The translations under genes and the position numbers were made by a program. From assembly GCA_963662175.1 (NCBI GenBank), contig OY759221.1, positions 20,075,027-20,139,026 of the forward strand: a stretch of DNA of 64,000 nucleotides, written 5' to 3'. Shown here piece after piece: positions 36,901 through 42,996 of the stretch. Position 1 is the first letter of the stretch. The number at the start of each line of letters is the position of its first letter. The notes beneath the pieces are model-generated. The model searched no databases. It was not told the DNA's origin and saw only the letters and a list, made by a program, of their open reading frames with translations. Source of the DNA: Aradus depressus. Lineage: Eukaryota; Arthropoda; Insecta; Hemiptera; Aradidae.

Positions 36901-38753
36901 TATTTTACCTTCCAGATAAAATAAACTAAGGGCCTCGGTCGGGTTTCGAACCCACGTTCTTGAGCTCAGAAGACAAGCACGCATACCACTGAGCTACCGG
37001 CGCCCTCACTGTAATAATATATATTCTGTTGTATATTAGGATTCTGCCTATGCCACTGCCATGGATATTCAACGATTCCAGGGTTTCCATAAATTGACCG
37101 GAGACTTAGGCTTTTAATAACATATTAAGGATACAAAAAATATATGAAATTTAATTTATAAGGCATATTGGTAAAGTCATTTAGTTATATTTTTATTGAA
37201 ATTACGTTTGTTTATTTTTATTAAACTTAGCAAGCATAATAATAGTTTATTTAAAAGATAATTATTTTCTATAATGCTTAAGCTAAGGTAATTTAATTAT
37301 TAAATACAAAACAAAGTTACTTGTAATGTTATTATAAGTACAATATAAAATAATTAAGAATTATTGAAACATTGTCAAGTCGGGTATTAACTCGTTTAGT
37401 TAGGATAAGTTCCTTTAGGTAGGAGACAATGTTTCAATCATAATATGATAATGATATTCCATATTATGTGGAGCTCGGACTTTCCATTTATTATGATAAA
37501 ACTCAAAATATAAGTGGTCTTGAAGGGCGAAGGACATCGGAAAATCTCCCGTTGGATTAATTCTTCTTCAGGAAAAAAGAAATTGTGTATACCATCCAAT
37601 CTTCACAAACCTTTTTTTTTTTTTAAAGAATTTTTGAATAAACCCTATCATTATTTTTTTTTTTAAGATCTTCGACCTACAGAACCCTAAATAACAAAAA
37701 TTGTCGTTTTTACAAACAATTTATTTACATATTAATTGTTCTTATTATTTTCTAGGTAAATTGGCACTTCTGCTCCTTGGTTTGAATCTCTTGAGAAACT
37801 ACATGATTGGCTACCAAAGCGATGAGCAACAGTATGAAGTAAGTATTGAAATAATAAGACACTTATATAATATTGTTATTAATATATAAAAATAATATTA
37901 ACTTTTGAAAATATCGTTATATAAATAATATAATTTTTGTATACTATAAAATGATATTTCTGTAAAAAAAGTTTGGGTTAAGATGCTTCGATAGCTTAAA
38001 TTTGTCACAATAAATAAAATTTGTGGTAAAAGAAAAAAATATAGCAGTGTATATCTAAAAAAATATAATATATAATATTTCAATATATTTGATATTAAAT
38101 ATTGTTATTAATATATAATAATAATAATAACTGCTGAAAATATCTATCAATAAATAATGTATTTGTTGTCATATTGTCTCAAGAAATAATATAATGTTTT
38201 TACCCATTTCAGGAGATTTAATGACTATATACTTCTTTATACTTACTACTTTTCTTATGGCAACATTATAAAACAAATTTTAATCAAAATCAGTGCACGA
38301 CAGCAAATTTTTGAAGCTGAAGCAGGTGTTTACACATCAATTCTCGTGAGTTCCGCATCACTCACACATGTTTTTTTGTTTTTTTAGCACCAGAGTCTCG
38401 CCAGTGAACACTATGGTTACAACGGTAGCCCTGAGTATGGCTCGTGGGTCAATCGTAGGGTGCACAGAGTAGAGCCGAAGATTCACGCGGAGCTGACCAG
38501 GATCACCCCTGTCCGATATAATGTACGAAGTAGCAGCACTAGCGTTGAGGAAGGGGAGGTTACAGAGACCAGCATGGAGCCCCTGACTATCGAAGAGACA
38601 GACCAAGGCAACTCTTACTCAAATCGGCGGAGAGGGGCCTTATATAGACGCAATTTGAACAGGCCTAATCCAGGATTTAAGTCTAGTTTGGATGTAAATC
38701 ATCCTTATAGGGGTCAAATATTTAAAGATGAAATTAAAGTTATTGATCTTTAG
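15423..38753 (+). CDS. Osiris-like DUF1676 protein, four coding exons
   Basis: Joined exons 15423-15921, 28970-29140, 37756-37838 and 38388-38753 give about 372 residues; all junctions are GT-AG and phases agree (1-1, 1-1, 0-0). I chose Met at 15423 because it begins a clean signal peptide; Met at 15363 would add 20 residues. After the signal comes a Ser/Ala/Pro/Val-rich region, then a Lys-rich stretch and the hydrophobic core with KLKLLAFKALTIGKLALLLL, which is the DUF1676 signature. A tail with HYGYNGSPEYGSW follows. Osiris proteins are insect-specific and linked to cuticle, pore and trafficking functions; the precise role here is unknown. The cysteine pair usual before DUF1676 was not found, so an exon in the 13-kb intron 1 may be missing from this model. 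Confidence 0.8.
15958..17015. other. AT-rich intronic DNA with a SINE-1 scrap
   Basis: Mostly featureless. A short SINE-1 tail fragment (AAGGCCCGGGTATGAGTCA) is visible at about 16224-16242. Two short open frames (15958-16212, 16234-16446) show no motif. Confidence 0.4.
17016..17175 (+). repeat. Short dispersed repeat, partner of 14420-14550
   Basis: It carries the same ordered blocks as at 14.4 kb. Downstream, TTCCATTAACAG is followed by about 42 bases and then GTAAGT, which resembles a tiny exon. The segment has no recognisable protein, so I leave it as repeat. Confidence 0.45.
17260..17410 (-). repeat. SINE-1, degenerate 5'-truncated copy
   Basis: Islands AACTACTAGGTCATATAACC, CTACTACCAGAGCG and TATCTGACATCGCACATGCT are in SINE-1 order on the minus strand. 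The head is missing. It lies just left of a complete forward copy. Confidence 0.65.
17454..17797 (+). repeat. SINE-1, full-length, well preserved
   Basis: Head GGGCGCCGGTAGCTCAGTGG, B box GGCTTCGAAACCC, intact body and TAAC tail. Perfect 12-bp direct repeats TATACATTTATT lie at 17442-17453 and 17798-17809. This is one of the best copies for defining the family consensus. Confidence 0.92.
17885..17990 (+). repeat. Small dispersed repeat, also at 19390-19480
   Basis: GAAATGTTGGCTTAAGTAGACC followed by ATAAGCGCTACCA recurs at 19405-19445 with a few changes. The partners are in the same orientation about 1.5 kb apart. Confidence 0.55.
18356..18960. mobile_element. Palindromic element with GACGTAG...CTACGTC ends
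   Basis: The outer segments GACGTAGAACTACGTCTG (left) and AGACGTAGTTTACGTCATC (right) are both short palindromes. The inner segments 18505-18550 and 18720-18772 are inverted copies (TTTATTATAAAACAAATTTC against GAAACTTGTTTTATAATAAA). It is a non-coding foldback/MITE-type structure of unknown superfamily. Confidence 0.55.
18965..19885. repeat. AT-rich intronic DNA, right part repeat-derived
   Basis: It contains the 19390-19480 partner of the small repeat and, from about 19700, a piece of family A (GAATACATCGACACGAAATT and ATAAGGACGACACCTA). No exon is recognised. Confidence 0.4.
19886..20110 (+). pseudogene. Possible decayed coding remnant of unknown origin
   Basis: From about 19963 an open stretch ends in SMETSRLIESI and a stop at 20056. 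It is acidic and Ser/Thr-rich, with LHEILGDDNSSTEADL upstream. Its base composition stands out from the AT-rich flanks. It may be a transposon protein tail; no family is recognised. Confidence 0.25.
20115..20635. other. AT-rich intronic DNA
   Basis: Nothing recognised. Confidence 0.4.
20640..21110 (-). pseudogene. Non-LTR LINE fragment (APE endonuclease end)
   Basis: On the minus strand the phrase FSDHNPMILHLAESR (about 20950-20905) is the terminal SDH motif of APE-type LINE endonucleases. After a frame change, another stretch reads SVEDFSPGETATDLDTIQLI (about 20840-20780). A further open piece (DWLHRDHSINPDEILDELLG) lies upstream. Stops and phase changes show a dead copy. Confidence 0.5.
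21374..21695 (+). repeat. SINE-1, full-length with CCTAA-type tail
   Basis: Complete head and body with a small deletion around the GAGTCGGGC segment. The tail is CTAACCTAACCTAAC. Direct repeats AACTATTTTTCTT (21361-21373) and AACTATTCTTCTT (21696-21708) differ at one base. Confidence 0.9.
21710..22600. other. Intronic DNA without recognised features
   Basis: AT-rich. A short, less AT-rich open frame at 22186-22389 is arginine-rich and unassigned. Confidence 0.4.
22605..22990 (-). mobile_element. Probable LINE 3' end remnant
   Basis: A T-run at the left edge, read as poly-A on the minus strand, closes a GC-rich block of about 350 bp with GACGAGTCGGCGAACGGGCG near the 3' end. Such a GC-rich 3' UTR plus poly-A suits a 5'-truncated LINE on the minus strand. 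No RT motif is included, so clade is unknown. Confidence 0.4.
23190..23705 (-). repeat. Dispersed repeat family A, reverse orientation
   Basis: It carries modules with GATAAATTCATTACTACGGC, GTCCATATGGAGTTTTGGTC and AACATGAAATTCCGTTGAAA, and ends AAGCTGGGGAAGT, the complement of the start of forward copies. Confidence 0.6.
23710..24125. other. Unassigned intronic DNA
   Basis: A less AT-rich part (23800-23970) contains a short open frame with no recognised motif. Confidence 0.35.
24126..24250 (+). mobile_element. Half of palindromic family P1, with poly-C run
   Basis: GATGTGGCCATAATAGGGCT, then CTTTCCTATACCAACTATGC and a CTCTCTC plus poly-C run match the arm of the P1 elements at 10.2 and 49.7 kb. 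Confidence 0.55.
24360..24405. repeat. Perfect short hairpin
   Basis: GCGTAAATCAAGTTTTTACTTGATTTACGC is a near-perfect palindrome. A poly-G run of about 19 follows at about 24471-24488. Confidence 0.7.
24814..25182. mobile_element. Palindromic element, family P2
   Basis: Arms of about 150 bp (24814-24966 and 25030-25182) are inverted copies and share AGTCCAGGTTCTCCTGATAT and GGGAGCATAACA. The central spacer is about 60 bp and AT-rich. A diverged, rearranged relative lies at 39198-39390. No coding content. Confidence 0.75.
25185..25745. other. AT-rich intronic DNA with (TTTTA)n
   Basis: A TTTTA pentanucleotide run lies at about 25480-25505. No gene is seen; the open frame at 25620-25868 runs into a SINE-1 scrap. 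Confidence 0.4.
25748..25818 (+). repeat. SINE-1 body fragment
   Basis: TTTTTATCTGGGATTTGAAA and CCGTCCTTAGAATGGGATGT, then TAAGC match the SINE-1 body. Head and tail are lost. Confidence 0.55.
25870..26475. other. Intronic DNA without recognised features
   Basis: It includes a poly-T run at about 26040. A region of higher GC at 26090-26300 has no recognisable coding signature. Confidence 0.35.
26478..26940 (+). pseudogene. Internally deleted RTE-clade LINE
   Basis: The 5' part (26490-26761) encodes the end of an APE endonuclease: QEIRWRN, GTGFMVKKGL, SERICTLRLKGRFFN and SVHAPTEEKDLEEKD, a recognisable RTE (BovB-like) signature. The frame stops at 26759 and continues DLLERTYDSLPRYD. Directly after it comes the extreme C-terminus of the same ORF: RGRPRLRWLEDD in one phase, then RRWRREAEDREEWRKIVAEA in another, ending at a stop at 26937. 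The reverse transcriptase between these two parts is entirely missing. It is non-functional. Relatives of this ORF in host genomes are sometimes annotated as craniofacial development protein 2-like. Confidence 0.85.
26950..27125 (+). repeat. Repeat shared with 37490-37690 (likely RTE 3' UTR)
   Basis: GATAAAACTCAAAATATAAG, TAATTCTTCTTC and the A/T-rich end recur at 37.5 kb. Here it directly follows the RTE C-terminal remnant, so a 3' UTR origin is plausible. Confidence 0.5.
27136..27285 (+). repeat. SINE-1, 5'-truncated copy
   Basis: Body and tail only: AACTCGTCAAAGATCCCTCC, ATGTCCACCAGAGAGACGG and TTAGTTAAAGCCCGGATA. Confidence 0.75.
27420..27725 (+). repeat. Dispersed repeat family A, forward orientation
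   Basis: Begins ACTTCCCCAGCAACACGAAG and GAAGTTATGTTATCGG; contains ATGTAATAAATGTATCGACA. Confidence 0.6.
27726..28335. other. Unassigned intronic DNA
   Basis: The 27726-28080 part is less AT-rich and holds a short open frame (27854-28054) without recognised motif. The rest is A-rich. Confidence 0.3.
28340..28905. repeat. Family A modules in both orientations
   Basis: A reverse module (about 28345-28500) is followed by a forward module from ACTTCCCCAACTATATGAAG (28514-28760) and another reverse-type end (28800-28905). This head-to-head layout makes a local inverted repeat just before exon 2. Confidence 0.5.
28970..29140 (+). CDS. Osiris-like gene, coding exon 2 (DUF1676 start)
   Basis: Acceptor TTGCAG, donor CATTG followed by GTCAGT. 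It encodes a Lys-rich run (KKKGGHPVKKGKHAKKKHAA) and then the hydrophobic segment IPLMIQAQIIPIMLLKLKLL. The cationic stretch next to a hydrophobic helix is typical of DUF1676. Phase 1 at both ends. Confidence 0.85.
29141..29620 (+). other. Osiris-like gene, start of intron 2, no feature
   Basis: Ordinary AT-rich intron up to the LTR element. Intron 2 runs 29141-37755. Confidence 0.5.
29625..30388 (-). repeat. 3' LTR of the element
   Basis: This is the downstream LTR on the minus strand. It differs from its partner only near its left edge (TGTGATAAAAACTTG against TGTGATAATTACTTG). It is AT-rich, with a TATATA-rich part near 30290-30320. Confidence 0.9.
30389..30410 (-). promoter_or_regulatory. 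Polypurine tract
   Basis: The minus strand reads AAAAAGAAGGAAAAGGCAAA directly before the 3' LTR, the expected primer for plus-strand DNA synthesis. Confidence 0.75.
30411..32491. other. LTR element interior, no pol genes
   Basis: A stretch of 2 kb of AT-rich DNA lies where pol would be expected. A local imperfect tandem repeat at about 30470-30610 uses units of roughly 30 bp around CTTCCTCCAATACACAGGT. No RT, integrase or envelope motif is visible on either strand. Confidence 0.7.
32492..33634 (-). CDS. Gag-like coiled-coil protein of the LTR element
   Basis: 380 codons, intact from MPITRGEAKRLEEESRE to a stop 2.1 kb before the purine tract. The N-terminus is acidic (Ser/Glu/Thr). Residues of about 50-220 are a predicted long coiled coil; near residues 70-140 it contains tandem 22-residue units (LVNLEKNLRGDMNQKMEEQ). 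The C-terminal third is basic (KKGVREFKQVLRRK). I see no zinc knuckle and no capsid domain I can name. Its position just inside the 5' LTR argues for a Gag role. Being open in a recent copy, it may still be expressed. Alternatively it is an accessory protein unique to this family. Confidence 0.7.
   Translation of the reverse strand: MPITRGEAKRLEEESREEGSSSDMEVSEDTGRETPAAMESTEGTGEEKSDKLDRFMEFITQKFTNLETNLRRAIEEQGNKLVNLEKNLRGDMNQKMEEQSNKLVNLEKNLRGDMNQKMEEQSNKLGNFVTKLTGEMGNINQKIEEQGKELKGEMGNLRGDIKNLEVKLNEKVDNLKDQVEKFQIENERVESRINKAGENLEKHFIQKINKLDEGNSEVEKGVLIIDSQSQVDEVEGTENNSGEEQTQILEKEVEEESQKVEKLLLSEIQENRMNVDVDGQSERNIWMLLDKTNKQTEDNKQKTNFNFKENIVKTYRQTGNRKEVNKRHKNNFKKGVREFKQVLRRKLTLNEYLEKGEGIFKDIIRRGIRKKIKLNLGFAI
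33635..33890 (-). promoter_or_regulatory. LTR element leader with candidate primer-binding site
   Basis: The untranslated leader lies between the 5' LTR and the Gag-like start. A TGG lies about 5 bases inside the LTR edge (minus strand TTTTTGGCATATCCC), a possible tRNA primer site, but I cannot match it to a specific tRNA. Confidence 0.35.
33891..34654 (-). repeat. 5' LTR of the element
   Basis: The upstream LTR on the minus strand, expected to carry the promoter. Same 764-bp length and termini as the partner at 29625-30388. Confidence 0.9.
34659..35280. other. Intron 2 DNA without recognised features
   Basis: AT-rich. No repeat family or exon was recognised. Confidence 0.4.
35292..35631 (+). 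repeat. SINE-1, full-length with (CCTAA)n tail
   Basis: The head GGGCGCCGGTAGCTCAGTGG and B box GGTTCGATACC are present. The body is nearly intact and the tail is ACCTAACCTAACCTAACC. Perfect 11-bp direct repeats TATTATTACAG at 35281-35291 and 35632-35642. Confidence 0.92.
35633..35920. mobile_element. Small inverted-repeat element next to the SINE
   Basis: TATTATTACAGCATCACTTCTC at 35632-35653 recurs inverted at about 35893-35914 (GAGAAGTGATGCTGTAATAATA), with a non-coding interior of about 240 bp. The SINE at 35292 inserted in its left end and duplicated TATTATTACAG. It looks like a MITE with TA-rich target. Confidence 0.6.
35921..36682. other. Intron 2 DNA without recognised features
   Basis: Nothing recognised. 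Confidence 0.4.
36683..37006 (-). repeat. SINE-1, full-length, reverse
   Basis: Complete from TGACTCATGCCTGGGC to the head GAGCTACCGGCGCCC. The flank beyond the head (TCACTGTAATAATATAT) mirrors the flank of the forward copy at 35292, so the two SINEs are an inverted pair with shared edge sequence. Confidence 0.88.
37010..37485. other. AT-rich intron 2 DNA
   Basis: Nothing recognised. Confidence 0.4.
37490..37690 (+). repeat. Repeat shared with 26950-27125
   Basis: GATAAAACTCAAAATATAAG, TAATTCTTCTTC and two poly-T stretches match the sequence that follows the RTE remnant at 26.9 kb. It lies immediately before exon 3. Confidence 0.55.
37756..37838 (+). CDS. Osiris-like gene, coding exon 3
   Basis: Acceptor TTTTCTAG and donor GAA followed by GTAAGT. 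It encodes KLALLLLGLNLLRNYMIGYQ and then SDEQQYE, the second hydrophobic half of the DUF1676 core. Phase 1 at the start, 0 at the end. Confidence 0.88.
37839..38387 (+). other. Osiris-like gene, intron 3
   Basis: Bounded by GTAAGT and TTTTTTTAG. AT-rich, no repeat family recognised. Confidence 0.7.
38388..38753 (+). CDS. Osiris-like gene, coding exon 4 and stop
   Basis: It encodes HQSLASEHYGYNGSPEYGSW, a segment in the place of the conserved LAY-type motif and aromatic tail of Osiris proteins. A polar, charged tail with NRRRGALYRRN follows and ends at TAG 38751-38753. An AATAAA at about 39186 could be the polyadenylation signal, giving a 3' UTR of some 440 bases. Confidence 0.82.
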   Translation, partial: HQSLASEHYGYNGSPEYGSWVNRRVHRVEPKIHAELTRITPVRYNVRSSSTSVEEGEVTETSMEPLTIEETDQGNSYSNRRRGALYRRNLNRPNPGFKSSLDVNHPYRGQIFKDEIKVIDL

Positions 38754-39197
38754 TTGACAGTAATACAGAAGGAATCATCAATCAATGTACAGTATCTGGC
38801 ACTAATCTGTATGTTAACTTTTGAAGGTCGGAGTAATACTGACCATTCTCTATTTTAAGAGCTAAAGACAAAACCCAGAGATGCACTCACTTTTAAAGGT
38901 GAATGTTTTTGAAACGTTCTGAACTATCGTGACTTCTTGTGTCCAACAGCAAGCTCACTAGGGAAAAATATGCAATATCACCGACTCTGTTGTAAAAACT
39001 TAATTAGTCATACGGAGACATTTAACGGTAATTGTTTGGAATTGGGGAGCAAGAAAAACAATTATTATTAACAAATTTTAAAAAAAATTAAAAAAAAAAT
39101 CAACAAAAAAAAATATAAATAATTACAATATAACGGCTTCATGCCTTTTTCAAAACGGTCAATAGAAGAACCAAATTAATCACAGAAATAAAATTTA
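38754..39197 (+). terminator. Osiris-like gene, probable 3' UTR and polyA signal
   Basis: Starts after the TAG. The first AATAAA seen is at about 39186-39191 (AGAAATAAAATTTAG). The A-rich stretch at 39070-39115 precedes it. Confidence 0.4.
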
Positions 39198-39390
39198 GAA
39201 CCTGGACTGTTTCACTAAAACGAGGAGAGGGTCAACATTTTATTTCTTTGGATACATCAACTAGATTTTTTAAATTCTTTCTGTGGTTTACATTTTTATG
39301 CTCTAATCCTAGATTATCTGAAAAAATTAAATTTTGACCTTCCCTTCGATCCTTTTAGTGAAACAGATCAGGTTCTCCTGATATAGAAAA
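39198..39390. mobile_element. Palindromic element, family P2 relative
   Basis: GAACCTGGACTGTTTCACTA at the left and TGAAACAGATCAGGTTCTCC at the right are inverted, as in the 24.8-25.2 kb element. The AT-rich inner parts are more diverged, and the arm order differs from the first copy. Confidence 0.6.
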
Positions 39391-40700
39391 TAAGCTCATT
39401 AATTACCTACTAGGAAAAAAAGTAAATTTTTACGGCTAATAGTTTTTGAGATATTCGTTTTAGATAAAGAAGAGTTAGTTGACATTTTAAATAGCTATAA
39501 AACCAAAAGTATGCAAAATATTGGAAATATTATTAAATATTTTGATAAGTTGTGCAGCTTATCAAATTATATTAAAATCAAAAAAATTCGAAGTTGAACA
39601 CGTGAAAGTTTTAGGGTTAAAATGACCGAATAGGGTTTAAAATGTGCCGGTCCTTTTGGGTTAACTGTTGAGCAGATCGGAGATTCTGGAACTTACCCAG
39701 ACAATTTATCCAAAAGTTTCAAACCTACAGATTCGTGCCGGACACTACACCCATGTATCGCACAGTGTATTGCCAAATTAGTTTCATTGTATTAATCTCA
39801 GCTATGTGTATTGGATATAGGATTCTTGCCAGTAGGGGTTCTATAACCTTCTTTGCTCATCGAACCCCTGAGTCAAAAAAAATATATTTCAACGAATTGC
39901 ATCACATATTCACATATGTAGTCAACATTGCAATGATGCATAAGATGCAATGGTGGACACTGATCTTGCAATAGATACCTTCTAAGCCTTGGTAAATGTG
40001 CAGTGTAAGAATTTCTGCACTTGCTTTCCTCTCAACTCTCTAAGAAACTTCTTCATGAAGTCATGTCAGTGTTGAGAACAATGTGTGCAAATCTATTTCA
40101 AGGATGAATATGACTTTTGAAAAAAATATTTTTACAAAGAGAAGAGAGAATGCTACATTATTATAGCTCATTCTCCAACATTGTGTATATAAAAATGATT
40201 TGGTTAATCTTTTAAATTATTAACGTATTTATGTTAGACAAATCGAAATATACTTCATTAGGGGGAAATTGTAGTACAAAGATAAGTTGTAATAATTCTC
40301 TTTTCTATTTATTGAAAAAATGTAATAATATTTATTAAACGGAGAAACTTGATATTTCTTATTTTGTACTGAATACGGAAATGGGGATTTATTGTAAAAA
40401 AATAAAAGCATAAACTTAAAAATGTATTTAAAATTGTTTATATATCTACGATAATTATATATTTAATATTTAAATATTCTCAGGGCTGTTTAAAGTAATG
40501 TAGTATATTTATTAATTTATTTCAATTGTACATAGAATATTTATTTAAATTTAATATTTATTTTATTATATCTGTAAAAATAAACTTATTTTACTTGAAC
40601 TTGTTCAATATACATTTTACCCAAATATTTTATTTTAATTTTTTTCAGGTATATCTGTCTTAAGATACTCATATAAAAATATTTTTTATTTTATTTATTT
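39391..40700. other. Intergenic AT-rich DNA
   Basis: A 79-codon open frame at 39735-39974 is not recognisable as any protein. No repeat family was recognised. Confidence 0.35.
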
Positions 40701-40708
40701 TTCATTAA

Positions 40709-40989
40709 ATGTATAACTGTGAACCTAAATCACGACAAGGAAATAAGAGCATACTAGAAACAACATCACTTGAGTTTTTTGACGATGCGGTTGGTCAGCA
40801 ACACCGTCTCCTCAGACAGAAGATCACGCGGCCAATGACGATTCAGTCAAGGAGGTTCGCCCGGCAAGGACCGGAATATCTAAAATTATAAATAACTGTA
40901 CCAATTGAGAAACACTCGCCATACTTTTTGTCGTGCAATCCCTTTTGTAACAGGATTGTGAGAACCTTGTACTTAAAGAATAAAACGGT
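40709..40989 (+). other. Possible terminal exon with polyA signal
   Basis: A 60-codon frame (40709-40891) rich in Arg/Gln (LRQKITRPMTIQSRRFARQG) ends in a stop about 90 bases before AATAAA at 40979. The composition is more balanced than the flanks. A stop codon lies right before the ATG, and the only good upstream acceptor (TTTTTTTCAG near 40648) does not join in frame. It may be a real 3' exon, a non-coding RNA end or chance. Confidence 0.25.
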
Positions 40990-40991
40990 GT

Positions 40992-42069
40992 TAGATTATA
41001 GTATTTTTCTTTATTATTTAATTATTATTTTCATTTTGAGTAATTATTCAGGTTTGTTAGGTTTTCGGCGGGAATAAAAGTTAGAAGACAATGATAACAA
41101 ATGTTCTGTGTTATTCAATGTGTGCATTACACCTCCGGATATGCCATTCCAATAACATAAACAAAAACGTGTTTCGTTGTTGAGGGGGCACCACCGAAAA
41201 ATGTTTTGGTACTGGGTCTTTCTGAATTGTTTGGAAGCGGGCAAACCAATTGTTATTGCCAGGATGTAAGTCTTCATGAAACACCTCTCACTGAATATGT
41301 ACCAAAAGGAGAGAACCAGCAACTGGTGGCATCAAGAAAATACCTAGGCTTAAATCAGTGTTGCCAAAAACTACCTAATAATTTACCAAAAGCCCCTTAA
41401 CCTTGTCACTTGTTTCCATTCCTATGGCAGAGAAAAAAAAAGTAAGAAATATTAGCAGGTAAACCTCAGGATAAAACTAGAATGAATAAAAGATGCACTT
41501 TATGAAATTGATCCAAGTCATTAACATTCCACTTTTAGTTTTAAAAAATATGTTTGATGTAAATATGATTTAAAAAATAGTTATGGAATTTTATTTGCTT
41601 GAAAAATAATTTTTTCATCCTGAAAATTTGACAGACAATTAACTTTTCTCATAACTAAATCATTGATCAAGTGTATTGCCTTTGGCAACACTGTAATGCA
41701 CGAAAATGGTGCTAAGTTAAATTGTTGTTGTTTACCTTCCCCGTGAGGTAGGTTGCGATAGCTATTTTCTTCTTACTTCTATGAAATTAATGTACATACT
41801 GTTCAGTTTTTCTAAATTTTTGTCCTTTCGAAAATCGGTCTATTTATAGCTTCTATCTTGGCAGCAGTTACACGTCACTTTGAAATGGGTAATTTACTTT
41901 TCTTTTCTTTGTTACTTCTTTGAGAGAGTAGAGAACAAGTTATTATATATTTCTCCTTGAGAAGTTTTAATTTTAGTAATTGTCATTTCTAACATACTTG
42001 GAATTGTGTAGATGTTTCAGATTACGAAATGTGAACATGGATCTTAATTTACATTAATATTTCTGGAGT
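40992..42069. other. Upstream region of Lnk, no coding feature
   Basis: It likely contains the 5' UTR of the SH2B/Lnk gene; a short upstream frame (ATG at about 42036, six codons) precedes the main start. A 64-codon frame at 41206-41400 is unassigned. I cannot place the promoter. Confidence 0.4.
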
Positions 42070-42996
42070 ATGGCCACTGCCAATGCAGAAGCTGAACGAG
42101 ATGCAAATTGGATTGAATTTTGTGATAAGCATGCGAAGGTAGCTGCTTGCAACTTTGCTAAATCATTTTTATGCTACGTGAATGCCCACAACTTAAATGC
42201 AACACCAACAACCACGTCAGAACATAAAGAATTCTTGTCTCGTTTTATTGATACATTTGTTGAACATTTTGAAAGTGAATTATTTCGGTTAAAAGATAAA
42301 CCTATTGCGAACGGTGAAGCTGGTCCATCCGGTATAAATGGACATTCACATTCCGAGAATGCAGATTATTTTGATCAAGATCCAGAGTCCAGATCGCCAA
42401 AATTGGTTCATAAGCCTTTTTTTAGACGATTGTCTTTTAAAGCATTGAAGAAAGGTAAAGGTTTCTTTTATCGACAAGTTTCCGATGATGAAAACAGTGT
42501 TGGAAGAATTAAATTTGATAAAACTTCAAAAACCCGACTTGCCAAGATTGTTGTTGAATGTCGAAAAGAGGGAATTGTGAATTATTTAATAGGGGAGCCA
42601 GACGGCACTCAGAAGTGGGAAAAGTGTCGTTTGGCTCTTGTCAAAACTATAGGAGGCTACATGTTGGAATTTTACTCTCCACCGAAGTCAAACAAACCCA
42701 AAAGTGGTGTATTTTGTTTTTTGATCACGGAAGCGAGGGAGACGACGGCTCTTGAAATGCCCGATCATGAGAACACCTTCGTGCTGAAAGCGGACAACAA
42801 CATGGAGTATGTGATCGAGGCGCATGATATTGACGATATGCGATCCTGGTTGGCCACTGTGAAGTACTGCATGCGAGGACCAGAGGAGGGTCGTCCGAAG
42901 GAGGCCGGGGCTGAGGGAGATCCACCAGAACTGCCCCCACGACTGGAAGACTCGGAACTAGGCGAGGAGCAGGACTCAGAAACTGACCTCTCACAG
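42070..42996 (+). CDS. Lnk: Lnk exon: dimerisation and PH domains
   Basis: 309 codons. The N-terminal helical part ([20 protein letters not shown]) matches SH2B Phe-zippers, with Phe residues at 17, 29, 33, 55, 59, 63 and 67. The PH domain ends with the usual Trp in [10 protein letters not shown] Pro-rich [10 protein letters not shown] follows. Donor CACAG followed by GTAAAT. Confidence 0.93.
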
